13,555 nt of DNA from Nautiliaceae bacterium (GTDB taxonomy: Bacteria; Campylobacterota; Campylobacteria; Campylobacterales; Nautiliaceae). A program made the position numbers and the translations under genes. The notes under the pieces are model-generated. The model searched no databases and was not told the origin of the DNA. It saw only the letters and a program-made list of their open reading frames with translations. The stretch spans positions 1 through 13,555 of the forward strand of contig JALVUH010000008.1 of assembly GCA_027035735.1 (NCBI GenBank). The letters run 5' to 3'. Within the stretch, counting starts at the first letter, position 1. Every line of letters begins with the position of its first letter. Positions 13,038-13,555 of this stretch are shown here, piece after piece.

Positions 13038-13555
13038 ATGAAAAAGATAGGTTTTTGGGAAGCTTTTAGTATAGGTGTAGGCGGAATGGTAGGGGGCGGT
13101 ATTTTTGCCGTCCTTGGACTTACAATTGATTTAGCAAAAGGTGCTGCACCTATTGCATTTTTTATAGCTGGACTTATTGCTCTTATTACCGCTTATTCTT
13201 ATGCTAAACTCTCAATTCGTTTTCCAAGTGAAGGTGGGACTATAGAATTTATCGTTCAAGCATTTGGCAATAATCTTTTTTCTAGTTCTATTAATAATTT
13301 GCTTTTAATGAGTTATGTAGTAATGTTAAGTTTATATGCTTTTGCTTTTGGAAGTTATGGAAGTGCTTTAATTACAGGTCATGAAGTCGCTTGGCTTCAT
13401 AAACTTCTTGCAGCAAGTGTTATATTGTTTTTTGTAGTAATAAATTTATTTGGAGCATATTTGACGGGGAAAACAGAAGATATTATGGTTTTTGTTAAAG
13501 TTGCAATTTTATTATTTTTTATTGTAGTTGGACTTAAAACTTTTCACGGTGAGCA
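13038..13555 (+). CDS. APC-superfamily amino-acid permease, N-terminal 172 residues (cut by window end)
   Basis: This is the start of a polytopic inner-membrane transporter. The first helix carries the APC signature: G-F-W-E-A-F-S-I-G-V-G-G-M-V-G-G-G-I-F (residues 5-23), the Gly-rich unwound segment that binds the substrate amine/carboxylate in LeuT-fold permeases. Helix 2 (about 37-53) is followed by R-F-P-S-E-G-G-T near 61-68, also usual for the family, and three more helices fall before the edge. Substrate cannot be told. The ATG at 13038 has only a weak AGG six to eight bases upstream. It lies 24 bp after the DUF1931 gene with a candidate terminator between. Codons such as GGC, GCC, GTC and CGT are more frequent here than in neighbouring genes, a weak hint of different ancestry. 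Confidence 0.85.
   Translation, partial: MKKIGFWEAFSIGVGGMVGGGIFAVLGLTIDLAKGAAPIAFFIAGLIALITAYSYAKLSIRFPSEGGTIEFIVQAFGNNLFSSSINNLLLMSYVVMLSLYAFAFGSYGSALITGHEVAWLHKLLAASVILFFVVINLFGAYLTGKTEDIMVFVKVAILLFFIVVGLKTFHGE

Overview
The window looks like core chromosome of a very AT-rich member of the Campylobacterota (Epsilonproteobacteria). A thermophilic Nautiliales-type organism (Nautilia/Caminibacter/Lebetimonas) is the best guess. The guess rests on four things: a Helicobacter-type Gpt phosphoribosyltransferase, LPP20-family lipoproteins, mraY and fabG diverging next to an acpP-fabF-accA cluster (an arrangement I recall from Campylobacter), and a DUF1931 histone-fold protein of the kind known from Aquifex and Thermus. 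The taxon is inferred; no rRNA is present.

Left part (1-3160): the tail of an unidentified, possibly OmpA-like gene; a small DUF309 protein behind a near-consensus promoter; gpt on the minus strand; and, diverging from gpt, a 703-residue membrane protein. That protein appears to fuse two families (TIGR03546 and TIGR03545) that are usually neighbouring genes. It ends 3 bases from a convergent tRNA-Phe(GAA).

Middle (3161-8577): a plus-strand LPP20 lipoprotein gene runs head-on into a tightly packed minus-strand operon. In transcription order the operon is mraY, sppA, murD, a CsgG/FlgT-like lipoprotein and a second LPP20-like lipoprotein. Most junctions overlap (ATGA or 22 bp). The operon combines peptidoglycan precursor synthesis with a signal peptide peptidase and two envelope lipoproteins.

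Right part (8578-12470): a plus-strand fatty-acid operon, fabG, acpP, fabF, accA, followed by a YfaZ-like outer-membrane protein. AccA contributes to malonyl-CoA, AcpP carries the acyl chain, FabF elongates it and FabG reduces the beta-ketoacyl product. Lipid and wall synthesis therefore diverge from a 62-bp intergenic region. Upstream of acpP is a perfect 19-bp palindrome, and between acpP and fabF are two mutually exclusive hairpins, so this cluster may have internal expression control.

End (12471-13555): a perfect consensus sigma-70 promoter (TTGACA-17-TATAAT) drives a DUF1931 double histone-fold protein. A weak terminator-like hairpin follows it, then the start of an APC-superfamily amino-acid permease that runs off the window. 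No CRISPR array, insertion sequence or phage gene was seen. There is no stretch over 300 bases without a gene.
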